A stretch of DNA of 13,255 nucleotides, taken from Bacillota bacterium. Its GTDB lineage: Bacteria > Bacillota > Clostridia > Oscillospirales > Acutalibacteraceae. The stretch lies in contig JAEZRH010000082.1 in assembly GCA_023412845.1 (NCBI GenBank), forward strand, positions 1 through 13,255, given 5' to 3'. Positions 1 through 6,526 of this stretch are shown here, piece by piece; position 1 is the stretch's first letter; each line of letters begins with the position of its first letter. The notes beneath the pieces were generated by a model. It saw only the letters and a list, made by a program, of their open reading frames with translations, was not told where the DNA came from and made no database searches. The position numbers and the translations under genes are program-made.

Positions 1-1446
1 GATTACGGCGCCACCGAACGACCGCAGCGCGCTGCGGATGACCGGGCCCGACAGCGGCGAAAAGTTGCGCGTCGGTTCGTCCAGCACAAGCACGTTGCAC
101 CGCGTCAGGATCATGCGAAGAAACAGCAGCTTCGCTTTCTGCCCGCCGGAAAGCTCCTGCGCCGGATGCTCCATTTCGTCGGCGGTGTATTTCATGCTGC
201 CGAGGAAGGTGCGGATCCTTGCCATTTCCTCCCGGTCCCCGGTCTGACAGAGAAATTCCGCGGGGGTGGCGTCGTTTTCAAGAAGCTCCGCATAATTCTG
301 CGGCATATATCCGGCGCGGATATCGTCCCGCTCCCGCAGGGCGCCCGCGATCTGCCGCAGAAGGGTCGTTTTGCCCGCGCCGTTTTTTCCGATGATGCAG
401 ATCTTCTCCGGCCCGGTCACCCGCAGCCGAATGTCCTTCGACAGGGCCCGCCCCTGCACCGCCAGTTCGTCCAGACTGAAATCCAGCACGGTTTTGCCGT
501 TCAAGATCGCGATGTCTTCGGGAAAGCGGATCAGGATGGAGTCCTCGGTATCCGGTATTTGTGCGCTGTCTTCGTGCTCGCGCTCCAGCCGCCGCCCCAT
601 GGATTTTACGGCCTTCATCTTCTTTTTCAGCATTTTTCCGCCGTGCGGGTCCTGCCGGGAGATGGTTTCCTGTCGATGTTCCACCTTCGACTGGATCTGC
701 AGGAATTTTTTCTGTTGCTTTTCGTATTCGGCCTGCTCCTTGCGTGCGATCTGAACCTCACGGGCGAACAGCGCGAGCCGTTCCTGCGCGTAACGGCGGT
801 AGGGCATGCGCGCCACGGTCCAGCGCGGAAGGGTCTTGCGCCGGACCTGCTCCAGATGGACGACGACGTTCGCCGTCCGCTCCATTAGGGTCTCGTCGTG
901 CGAGACGTAAAGCGCCGGCAGCCCGCAGCCGGTGAGGAAGTCTTCCAGCCAGGCGAGCGTTTCCAGGTCGAGGTCGTTCGACGGTTCGTCCAGAAGAAGG
1001 AGGTCCGGGTGCTCCATCAGAATGCGCGCAAACTGGACTTTGACTTTTTCTCCGCCGGAAAGCGTACCCATTTTCTGTTCCGAGCGCAGGAAGGCGGGCT
1101 TCAGGCCGAGCGCGAGCGCGGCAGCGGAAAGCTCTGAAAAATCAGGCGGGGAGCCTTGAAAAATCCCGCAGCAGAAGTCCCGTACGCTTTGGCTTTCCGC
1201 CTGCTTCGGCAGCTCCTGCCCCAGATACCCGGGCCGCAGCCCGTTTTTCAGGATTTCGCCGGTATAGTCGGCGTAGCCTTCGACAAGCGCCTCGTCGAAG
1301 ATCAGTTTAAGCAGAGTGGATTTTCCGTCGCCTTCTTCCCCGATCAGGACCGCGCGGTCCCCGGGGTTCAAGGTAAAAGAAAAATCGTTCAGAAGGACGC
1401 GCCCGTCCTTGCGGTGGGTGATGGTAAGGTGGCTGACCTGCAGCAT
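1..1446 (-). CDS. ABC-F family ATPase (ribosome-associated), C-terminus cut by window edge
   Basis: Two nucleotide-binding domains lie in one soluble chain with no membrane segments, as in ABC-F translation factors and antibiotic-resistance ABC-F proteins, which bind the ribosomal E site. Of 482 visible residues, domain 1 has Walker A GEEGDGKS (36-43), signature LSGGEK (129-134), Walker B LLLLDE (149-154) and switch H183. A charged linker of about 110 residues (roughly 195-305) follows. Domain 2 has GKNGAGKT (353-360), LSGGQK (432-437) and VLVLDE (452-457). The first Walker A is unusual (EEGD instead of NGAG-like), and the second D-loop region reads DEPTRNFSP rather than the usual DEPTNHLD. 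ATG 1446 is preferred because GGGAG at 1455-1459 is 8 nt upstream; an in-frame ATG at 1452 would be only 2 nt from it. Only a short C-terminal tail should be missing. Whether it protects against a drug is inferred from its leader, not proven by the protein. Confidence 0.93.
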   Translation of the reverse strand, partial: MLQVSHLTITHRKDGRVLLNDFSFTLNPGDRAVLIGEEGDGKSTLLKLIFDEALVEGYADYTGEILKNGLRPGYLGQELPKQAESQSVRDFCCGIFQGSPPDFSELSAAALALGLKPAFLRSEQKMGTLSGGEKVKVQFARILMEHPDLLLLDEPSNDLDLETLAWLEDFLTGCGLPALYVSHDETLMERTANVVVHLEQVRRKTLPRWTVARMPYRRYAQERLALFAREVQIARKEQAEYEKQQKKFLQIQSKVEHRQETISRQDPHGGKMLKKKMKAVKSMGRRLEREHEDSAQIPDTEDSILIRFPEDIAILNGKTVLDFSLDELAVQGRALSKDIRLRVTGPEKICIIGKNGAGKTTLLRQIAGALRERDDIRAGYMPQNYAELLENDATPAEFLCQTGDREEMARIRTFLGSMKYTADEMEHPAQELSGGQKAKLLFLRMILTRCNVLVLDEPTRNFSPLSGPVIRSALRSFGGAVI

Positions 1447-1462
1447 GTGCATCTCTCCCGAT

Positions 1463-1500
1463 AAAAAAATCTGCCCGCCGGTTGTGCCGGAAGGCAGATT
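1463..1500 (-). terminator. Leader terminator (attenuator) just upstream of the ABC-F gene
   Basis: On the minus strand, AATCTGCC (1493-1500) pairs with GGCAGATT (1468-1475). An inner CCGG/CCGG pairing (1487-1490 with 1478-1481) has a 5-nt loop, and the stem runs directly into a T tract (complement of 1463-1469). It sits between the promoter and the ABC-F ribosome-binding site, so it would stop transcription before the gene unless it is disrupted. Confidence 0.85.
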
Positions 1501-1569
1501 CCAATAAGGCGGAAAAGATGCCGCAGCTCGTCGCGCGGCATTTTCTGCGCAGAAATCCGTTTTCCGGCA
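1485..1569 (-). promoter_or_regulatory. Candidate antiterminator competing with the ABC-F leader terminator
   Basis: The RNA segment from 1569-1554 (TGCCGGAAAACGGATT) can pair with 1500-1485 (AATCTGCCTTCCGGCA), which includes the 5' arm of the terminator: 15 of 16 positions would be paired if the two A-C oppositions were one, but as seen it is 14 of 16, including one G-U. The two structures are mutually exclusive. The stretch between holds a further hairpin, GCGGCAT/ATGCCGC (1518-1524 with 1535-1541), and a 14-nt palindrome at 1542-1555. A GC-only pairing of 1582-1586 with 1564-1568 could sequester the antiterminator arm. Pairing is seen in sequence; the switching is inferred. Confidence 0.7.
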
Positions 1570-1627
1570 ACAGAACATCAGGCCGGCTGTCAGGCCCGGC
1601 AGGCGTTCCGTTTCCCTGAAAAACAGA

Positions 1628-1639
1628 TTATTTGCGCAT
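1628..1639 (-). CDS. Minimal upstream ORF (Met-Arg-Lys-stop) in the ABC-F leader
   Basis: ATG CGC AAA TAA begins about 25 nt after the predicted transcription start, with a modest ribosome-binding site GGGTGA (1644-1649) 4 nt upstream. It precedes the antiterminator arm by about 60 nt. Short upstream ORFs that sense stalled ribosomes are known in leaders of ABC-F resistance genes, for example Listeria lmo0919 and Bacillus vmlR. A three-codon ORF can occur by chance, so translation is inferred only. Confidence 0.4.
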   Translation of the reverse strand: MRK

Positions 1640-1670
1640 CTTTTCACCCGATTTTCTATAAAGTGGTTTC

Positions 1671-1699
1671 AGTATAGCTTATCTGCATGCGTTTGTCGA
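1671..1699 (-). promoter_or_regulatory. Sigma-A promoter of the ABC-F gene
   Basis: On the minus strand, -35 TCGACA (1694-1699), a 17-bp spacer and -10 TATACT (1671-1676); each hexamer matches 5 of 6 consensus bases. The start point would be near 1664, giving a leader of about 218 nt before the ABC-F start codon. Confidence 0.75.
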
Positions 1700-1758
1700 G
1701 CGGCAGTTTTTATGTAAAAGCGCGGGCGGGGAAAAGTTTTGAAGAACGGTTTCTCGGC

Positions 1759-1787
1759 TTGACAAAAGGCAAAACCCGGAGTACTAT
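1759..1787 (+). promoter_or_regulatory. Promoter of the aminotransferase-kinase operon
   Basis: Perfect -35 TTGACA (1759-1764), a 17-bp spacer and -10 TACTAT (1782-1787). It diverges from the ABC-F promoter about 60 bp to the left. The predicted start point lies at the edge of the tandem operator at 1801-1820. Confidence 0.75.
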
Positions 1788-1800
1788 AAGATTCAGGCAA

Positions 1801-1820
1801 TGGTAGTACTGGTATAACCA
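1801..1820 (+). promoter_or_regulatory. Tandem FadR/GntR-type operator, copy 1
   Basis: TGGTAGTACTGGTATAACCA is two adjacent 9-bp units, GGTAGTACT and GGTATAACC. The second, with flanks TGGT-ATA-ACCA, fits the FadR-subfamily operator pattern TNGTNNNACNA exactly. It starts 14 nt after the -10 box, where a bound repressor would block initiation. The same T-GGTNNNACY-GGTNNNACC layout recurs at 5104-5123 before the second aminotransferase gene. The likely binder is the FadR-type regulator at 4333-5031 (inference). Confidence 0.65.
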
Positions 1821-1832
1821 AATAATTAACGG

Positions 1833-1879
1833 AAAAACAGGGCAGGGACGCTCGCAAAGAGGCGTCGTGCCCTGTTTTT
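1833..1879 (+). terminator. Intrinsic terminator in the leader of the aminotransferase-kinase operon
   Basis: AAAAACAGGGCA (1833-1844) pairs perfectly with TGCCCTGTTTTT (1868-1879); an inner GACGC/GCGTC stem (1847-1851 with 1862-1866) extends it, and the 3' arm ends in five T. It lies after the promoter and operator but about 43 nt before the start codon, so it should attenuate read-through. No antiterminator partner was evident by eye. Confidence 0.7.
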
Positions 1880-1921
1880 GATTTACCGAAAGCCACGACA
1901 ATAGCAACGGAGGGCTGCGTG

Positions 1922-3198
1922 ATGCTGCTGAACAATCCGGAGATCACCAAAAAAGAGATTCTTGAGAAATCCATAAAATGGTGGAACCCCAGTAAGACTT
2001 TGGAATGGCAGAAGCTGGGCATCGATCTTGTGATCGGGAAACGCGAAGGCTGCTGCTTTTACGACATGGACGGGAAGAAACTGATGGACGTCCACCTGAA
2101 CGGAGGAACCTACAGCCTCGGCCACCGGAATCCGGAGGTCGTCGCCGCGCTGGAGGAAGGGCTGAAGGAATTCGATATCGGCAACCACCATTTCCCGTCC
2201 ATCACGAAGGCGCTCCTTGCCGAAAGCTGGCCGCTCTTACGCCGGGCAACCTGTGTTATACCATTTACTCGAGCGGCGGCGGGGAAGCGGTGGACGTTGC
2301 CATCAAAAGCGCCCGCTATGCGACCGGGCGAAAAAAAGTCGTCTCGCTCAATCACTGCTACCACGGACACACCGGCCTCGCGCTCGGCACGGGCGACGAC
2401 CTGTATTCGGCGCCGTTCCACAGCGAAGGCCGGCCTGAGGATTACGGCAAGGTCACCCTGAGCGACGCCGGCGAAATGGAGCAGGCGCTTGCGAAAGGCG
2501 ACGCCGCCTGCGTCATCATAGAGACCATCCCCGCAACCTACGGGTTTCCCATTCCGGAGCCCGGATATCTGAAACGGGTAAAAGAGCTTTGTGAAAAGTA
2601 CGGCACTCTGTATATTGCGGACGAGGTGCAGACCGGCCTGATGCGGACCGGCAAAATGTGGGGCATCGAGTACGAGGGGGTGGACCCGGACATCCTCGTC
2701 ACGTCCAAGGGTTTCAGCGGCGGGATCTACCCCATCGCGGCCACGGTCGTCAATAAAAAGGCCGGGAAGTGGCTGGAAGAAGCCGGAAGAATGCATTCCT
2801 CGACGTTCGGCGGCTCCGACGTGGGGTGCGTCGTGGCAATGAAGGTGCTGGAAATCTGCAGCAGGCCGCAGACCCGGGTAAACGTAGCGGAAAAAGCGGC
2901 TTACCTGAGGGACGGGCTGGAACGGATCCGTTCGGCGGTCGGCGCGGATTTTTTCAGCGGCATCCGTCAGCGCGGACTTGTCATGGGGCTGGAGTTCAAC
3001 TACCCCGAGGGAGGAAAGATCGTCATGCGCTCACTGTATGAGAACGGCGTCTGGGCGATCTATTCCCGCCTCAATCCACAGGTGGTGCAGTTCAAGCCGG
3101 GCATCCTGATCGACACCGCCTACTGCGACGAGCTGCTCGAAAAACTGGAGCGCGGCATCCGCTGCGTAAAGGACGCCTGCTCCGGGAAAAGGGGCTGA
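1922..3198 (+). pseudogene. Class III PLP-dependent aminotransferase or phospho-lyase, interrupted by a one-base frameshift
   Basis: A fold-type I, class III PLP enzyme. The N-terminal part runs in one frame to about 2225 and the rest continues in the -1 frame to 3198. Adding one base to the A run at 2223-2225 (GAAAGC to GAAAAGC) restores one protein of about 425 residues, normal for the class. After correction the cofactor aspartate is in IADEVQTG (D234), the Schiff-base lysine is in TSKGFSGG (K263), and SSGGGEAVD, CYHGHTG and HSSTFGGSD are recognisable. ATG 1922 is chosen because GGAGGG (1909-1914) lies 7 nt upstream; a GTG at 1919 is too close. The kinase gene follows 5 nt after the stop, so they form an operon. 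Pairing with an APH kinase suggests a phospho-lyase of the ethanolamine-phosphate/phosphohydroxylysine type, but an ordinary transaminase is also possible. The intact promoter, operator and ribosome-binding site suggest the frameshift is recent or a sequencing error. Confidence 0.88.
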
Positions 3199-3203
3199 AA
3201 CCG

Positions 3204-4220
3204 ATGGTTACGGACGCCGCGGCCCTGAAAGAAGTCTTTTCGCCCCGGTGGGTCGAAAGCGTGCGGCGGATGGCCGCGGAGCGTTACGATCTTCCGGCGG
3301 ATATCCGGGTCAGTCCGCTGAATTATTCGGAAAACCTCACGTTCCTTGTCGGCGCCCCCTCCTGCGGGTTTCGGTCCATTCTGCGCGTCAACCGAAGCGG
3401 TTATCACACGACCGCGGAGCTGGAGAGCGAAATGGCGTGGATGCGGGCGATCCGGCGCGATACGGACCTTGAGATACCGGACGTGATCGCCGGCAAAGAC
3501 GGCGGGGATGTCCAGTCTTTCCCGTACGGGGATCATAAAGCGGATACCTGCTGCATGTTCGGCTTCCTTACCGGGGAAACGCCCCATGAGCTGCGGGGGG
3601 CGGAGCTGGAGCAGCTTTTCCGGCGTCTGGGCGGAATCGCGGCCACGCTGCACCGGCAGGTGCTTGCGTGGGACCCGCCCCCAGGCCTGACGCGCTTTCG
3701 CTGGGATTTCGGGGCGCTGATCGGCCCTCATGCACGCTGGGGCGACTGGAGCCAGTACTCCGGAATGGACGGGGAGCGGAAAAGCCTTTTCAGCGCGGCC
3801 GTCTCTCTGGTTTCGAAACGCCTTGCGGCTTTCGGCTGCGGGAGAGAGCGGTTCGGCCTCATCCATTCCGATCTGCACGCGCTGAACCTGCTGTGTGAGG
3901 GGAGCCGCATCAAGGTCCTCGATTTCGACGACTGCGGGTACGGCTGGTTTCTGTACGACCTGGCCTCTTCGCTGCTGCGGTACAATGAAAATCTGGAGGA
4001 ACTGTGCGGCGCGTGGCTTGAGGGATACCGCGCGGTGAGGCCGCTTTCGCGGGAAGACGAGCGCGAAATCCCCACGTTCCTCGTCATGCGGCGCCTGACG
4101 CGCCTTGGCTGGCTGGCCTCGCACCCCATGAGCGCTTCCGCACGGGAGATGGCGGAGGACACGGCCTATCTGCAGTACACGCAGACCCTGGCGGAGGGTT
4201 ACCTGCGGCGGTTTTCCTGA
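3204..4220 (+). CDS. APH-fold phosphotransferase (small-molecule kinase)
   Basis: 338 residues of the aminoglycoside phosphotransferase/choline kinase superfamily, predicted cytosolic. The N-lobe shows the ENLTFLV strand motif (43-49). The catalytic loop HSDLHALN (H221, catalytic D223, N228) is followed by the metal-binding VLDFDD (D240). AAGGGG within the end of the aminotransferase gene lies 9 nt before ATG 3204, so translation of the two is probably coupled. Family members phosphorylate aminoglycosides, choline, ethanolamine, homoserine or 5-hydroxylysine. The tie to a class III PLP enzyme favours a hydroxylated amine or amino acid that the partner then dephosphorylates by elimination. This is inference; resistance to an aminoglycoside is less likely in this context. 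No clear terminator follows. Confidence 0.88.
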   Translation: MVTDAAALKEVFSPRWVESVRRMAAERYDLPADIRVSPLNYSENLTFLVGAPSCGFRSILRVNRSGYHTTAELESEMAWMRAIRRDTDLEIPDVIAGKDGGDVQSFPYGDHKADTCCMFGFLTGETPHELRGAELEQLFRRLGGIAATLHRQVLAWDPPPGLTRFRWDFGALIGPHARWGDWSQYSGMDGERKSLFSAAVSLVSKRLAAFGCGRERFGLIHSDLHALNLLCEGSRIKVLDFDDCGYGWFLYDLASSLLRYNENLEELCGAWLEGYRAVRPLSREDEREIPTFLVMRRLTRLGWLASHPMSASAREMAEDTAYLQYTQTLAEGYLRRFS

Positions 4221-4253
4221 TGTCCGGCAAGCGCCGTGCCCATCCGTTCTGTA

Positions 4254-4282
4254 TTGACCTTTTTCCGAAAAAATGATATTCT
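4254..4282 (+). promoter_or_regulatory. Promoter of the GntR-family regulator
   Basis: -35 TTGACC (4254-4259, 5 of 6), a 17-bp spacer and -10 TATTCT (4277-4282, 4 of 6), in the 112-nt gap after the kinase gene. No GGTNNNACC unit is present here, so autoregulation through the shared operator is not evident. Confidence 0.6.
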
Positions 4283-4332
4283 TTTGATATTATCGGCAAA
4301 AAAGAAATTTTAACGGCGGGCGTGGCTAAAAG

Positions 4333-5031
4333 ATGGAGAATTTTCTATATAACAATATTTCGGCACAGCTGGAAAAGCAGATCCGGTCGGAAGCGTTTGC
4401 AGTGGGCGAAAAGCTTCCTTCCGAGCGGGTGCTGGCACAGCAGTACGGCGTTTCCCGCAATGTGGTGCGGGAGGCCCTTCGCACCCTGAGCGAAAAGGGC
4501 CTTGTCGAGATCCGCATGGGCAAAGGGACGTATATCCCCGCACACCGCGACGAACAGATCGCGGCGCGTCTGGGCGACGCGATCAGCAACAGCACCGCCA
4601 CCCTGTTTGAAATTCTGGAGGTGCGCGAGGCGCTGGAACTTGCGATCATAGCAAAATCGGCAGCCCGCGCGGGGGCCGAAGACGTGGAACGCCTGAAACG
4701 GATCTACGAGGCGATGGAAAAGGCCCGCGGCAACCCGGAACGTTTTGTCGCCCTGGATGAAAAATTCCATATCGGGCTGGCTCAGAGCTGCGGCAACAGC
4801 ACCTTTGTGCTGCTCACGAACGTGTTCTACCGCCTGGCCGACCAGAGACTCTTTGAGATTTCCCGCCTGTTCCCCGAACGTATCGAATCCGCGCAGGCGG
4901 AACATAAGAGGCTGATCCGCAGCATCGAGAAGCATGACAGTGAGGCTGCGCTTGCGACTATGCGCGTCCATTTGAGGGATATCCGGGAAGATTTATCAAA
5001 AATGGATATCAATATCTCAGAAGATTCATAA
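4333..5031 (+). CDS. GntR-family transcriptional regulator, FadR (FCD) subfamily
   Basis: 232 residues. The N-terminal winged helix (about 8-70) has the hallmark series GEKLPSERVLAQQYGVSRN, VVREALRTL and the wing GKGTYI. The C-terminal all-helical FCD domain keeps the metal/ligand set D142-x3-H146, H191 and H213, so it probably binds a metal and a small carboxylate or amine-derived effector. It lies between two aminotransferase operons whose promoters carry FadR-like operators, making it the obvious local regulator; repression is more likely than activation because the operators lie just downstream of the -10 boxes. The ribosome-binding site before ATG 4333 is weak (GGCGGGCG, well upstream), suggesting low expression. 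A 7-bp inverted repeat (5020-5036) overlaps the stop codon but lacks a T tract. The effector is unknown. Confidence 0.92.
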   Translation: MENFLYNNISAQLEKQIRSEAFAVGEKLPSERVLAQQYGVSRNVVREALRTLSEKGLVEIRMGKGTYIPAHRDEQIAARLGDAISNSTATLFEILEVREALELAIIAKSAARAGAEDVERLKRIYEAMEKARGNPERFVALDEKFHIGLAQSCGNSTFVLLTNVFYRLADQRLFEISRLFPERIESAQAEHKRLIRSIEKHDSEAALATMRVHLRDIREDLSKMDINISEDS

Positions 5032-5065
5032 TCTTCAATAAAATTCAATATTTCATCTAAATCGC

Positions 5066-5093
5066 TTGCAATTTTGAATCTTCGTGATATAAT
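5066..5093 (+). promoter_or_regulatory. Promoter of the second aminotransferase operon
   Basis: Consensus -10 TATAAT (5088-5093), a 16-bp spacer and -35 TTGCAA (5066-5071, 4 of 6). The predicted start is near 5100, just upstream of operator copy 2. Confidence 0.7.
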
Positions 5094-5103
5094 CATGACA
5101 TAT

Positions 5104-5123
5104 TGGTCTTACCGGTAATACCC
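5104..5123 (+). promoter_or_regulatory. Tandem FadR/GntR-type operator, copy 2
   Basis: TGGTCTTACCGGTAATACCC contains GGTCTTACC (5105-5113) and GGTAATACC (5114-5122) back to back, the same layout as 1801-1820 (14 of 20 bases identical, with all GGT and AC positions kept). The junction forms a perfect palindrome TTACCGGTAA. It starts 10 nt after the -10 box, the same place as in copy 1. Confidence 0.65.
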
Positions 5124-5165
5124 ATTTGGCTACGGAGGATCAGACAAGTTCATATGAGATAAGGC

Positions 5166-5210
5166 AAGGGCGCTTGAATTACCTGAAAAGGGTTCAAGCG
5201 CTCTTTGTTT
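5166..5210 (+). terminator. Terminator-like hairpin in the leader of the second aminotransferase gene
   Basis: The arm at 5166-5178 (AAGGGCGCTTGAA) pairs with 5193-5205 (TTCAAGCGCTCTT): 13 pairs including one G-U, with a 14-nt loop. A T-rich stretch (TTTGTTTAT) follows. Like the hairpin at 1833-1879 it lies between the operator and the start codon. The T tract is imperfect, so termination may be partial. Confidence 0.55.
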
Positions 5211-5239
5211 ATAAATTTTTGGAATAGAGGTTTTTAAAA

Positions 5240-6514
5240 ATGATGGATTTTGAGGAGTACAAACCGTATCTGAGTCCGGCGCTTGCAAAGTCGACCGACA
5301 TTGTCGCGGTCAGCGCAAAAGGCTGCTATCTCACCGACCAGACCGGGAAGGTTTATCTCGATTTTGTTCAGGGCATTGCGGTAAACGCCCTCGGCCATTG
5401 CCATCCGCGCGTCGTAAAGGCCATCGGCGAGCAGGCCGCGAAGCTGATCGACGGTTCCTTCAACATGGTCAACTTTCCCACCACGCTTGAGCTTGCAAAG
5501 CGGATCGCCGAACTGGCGCCGGGCAAGCTCGGCTGCACCTTCTTCAGCAACGGGGGAGCTGAAGCGACCGACGGCGCGCTCAAGCTCGCGCGCGCGTACA
5601 CCAAAAAACCGGCGATCATCGCCTTCAAAGGCTCTTTCCACGGCCGTACCATCGGCGCCACGACCGTAACGGGTTCCAATTCGAAATACCGCAAATACTA
5701 CGAGCCCCTCATGGGCGGCGTTTATTTTGTTCCGTATCCTTCCGCGAGGCTCTGCCCGGCCGGCATGGACGAAGAGCAACGCTCGGAATACTGCCTGCAG
5801 CAGCTTCAGGAGACTTTTGACTACCTGGTCGCACCGGAATGCGTGGCGGCGGTCATCATAGAGCCAGTCATGGGCGAGGGCGGCTATGTCGTTCCCCCCC
5901 TCTCCTTCATGAAAAAGCTGCGCGAAATCTGCACGAAAAACAACATTCTGCTCATCTTCGATGAGATTCAGTGCGGCTACGGCAGAACGGGCAAGATGTT
6001 TGCAAGCGAAAATTTCGGCGTGATGCCGGACATCATGACGCTCGGCAAGGCGATCGCGGGCGGACTTCCGATGTCGGCCGTCGTGAGCACGCCGGAAATC
6101 ATGGAAGAATGGCACGCCGGCATGCACGGCACCACGTTCGGCGGCAACCCCGTTTGCGCGGCCGCGGCGCTGGCGGTTCTGGACGTCTATAAGGAAGAGA
6201 ATATCCTCGGGAACGTACTCGCGCAGGGCGAATACCTGTACCGCAGACTCAAGGACCTGCAGGCGAAATACCCGGTCGTCGGCGACGTGCGGGGCCTGGG
6301 TCTGATGCGCGCGATCGAATTCATGAAAGCGGACGGCGCGCCGGACGGCGAAGCGCTCGCAAAAGTCAGGGATTACTGCTTCGACCACGGCATGCTGACC
6401 TTGAGCTGCGGCGTTTACGGCAACGGAATGCGTTTCGCCACGCCGCTGAACGTGAAGAAGGAAGAAATCGACCAGGGAATTTCGATCCTGGGCGATGCCC
6501 TGGCCTCTCTGTGA
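5240..6514 (+). CDS. Class III PLP-dependent aminotransferase (GabT/ArgD-like)
   Basis: 424 residues, full length for the class III group that includes 4-aminobutyrate and acetylornithine transaminases and some amino-acid racemases. Visible motifs are FFSNGGAEATDGALKLAR (PLP phosphate contact), KGSFHGRT, the cofactor aspartate in IFDEIQCGYGRTG (D241), the Schiff-base lysine in TLGKAIAGG (K270) and GTTFGGNPV. It transfers an amino group, typically from an omega-amine, to 2-oxoglutarate or pyruvate in the cytosol. ATG 5240 has AGAGG 9 nt upstream; a second ATG at 5243 is less well spaced. It heads an operon with the AEC permease 12 nt downstream and has its own promoter, operator copy 2 and leader hairpin. 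Substrate is not deducible; the GABA, 5-aminovalerate and ornithine types cannot be told apart by eye. Confidence 0.9.
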   Translation: MMDFEEYKPYLSPALAKSTDIVAVSAKGCYLTDQTGKVYLDFVQGIAVNALGHCHPRVVKAIGEQAAKLIDGSFNMVNFPTTLELAKRIAELAPGKLGCTFFSNGGAEATDGALKLARAYTKKPAIIAFKGSFHGRTIGATTVTGSNSKYRKYYEPLMGGVYFVPYPSARLCPAGMDEEQRSEYCLQQLQETFDYLVAPECVAAVIIEPVMGEGGYVVPPLSFMKKLREICTKNNILLIFDEIQCGYGRTGKMFASENFGVMPDIMTLGKAIAGGLPMSAVVSTPEIMEEWHAGMHGTTFGGNPVCAAAALAVLDVYKEENILGNVLAQGEYLYRRLKDLQAKYPVVGDVRGLGLMRAIEFMKADGAPDGEALAKVRDYCFDHGMLTLSCGVYGNGMRFATPLNVKKEEIDQGISILGDALASL

Positions 6515-6526
6515 CGGAAGGACCGC

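Noticed and set aside
166..888. Long plus-strand open frames opposite the ABC-F gene.
   Set aside because: They have no domain sense; the minus strand encodes a complete two-domain ATPase with all motifs in one frame, so these are shadows.
1800..1817. ATG-GTA-GTA-CTG-GTA-TAA (MVVLV), resembling a branched-chain amino-acid leader peptide before the terminator at 1833-1879.
   Set aside because: It starts about 6 nt after the predicted transcription start with no ribosome-binding site, it overlaps the operator, and the second aminotransferase leader has no equivalent.
3204..4220. Aminoglycoside resistance kinase.
   Set aside because: The APH fold covers many metabolic kinases, and the operon with a PLP enzyme favours metabolism.
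5134..5162. GGAGG followed by ATG-AGA-TAA in the second aminotransferase leader as a minimal upstream ORF.
   Set aside because: The spacing of 15 nt between GGAGG and ATG is too long for efficient initiation.
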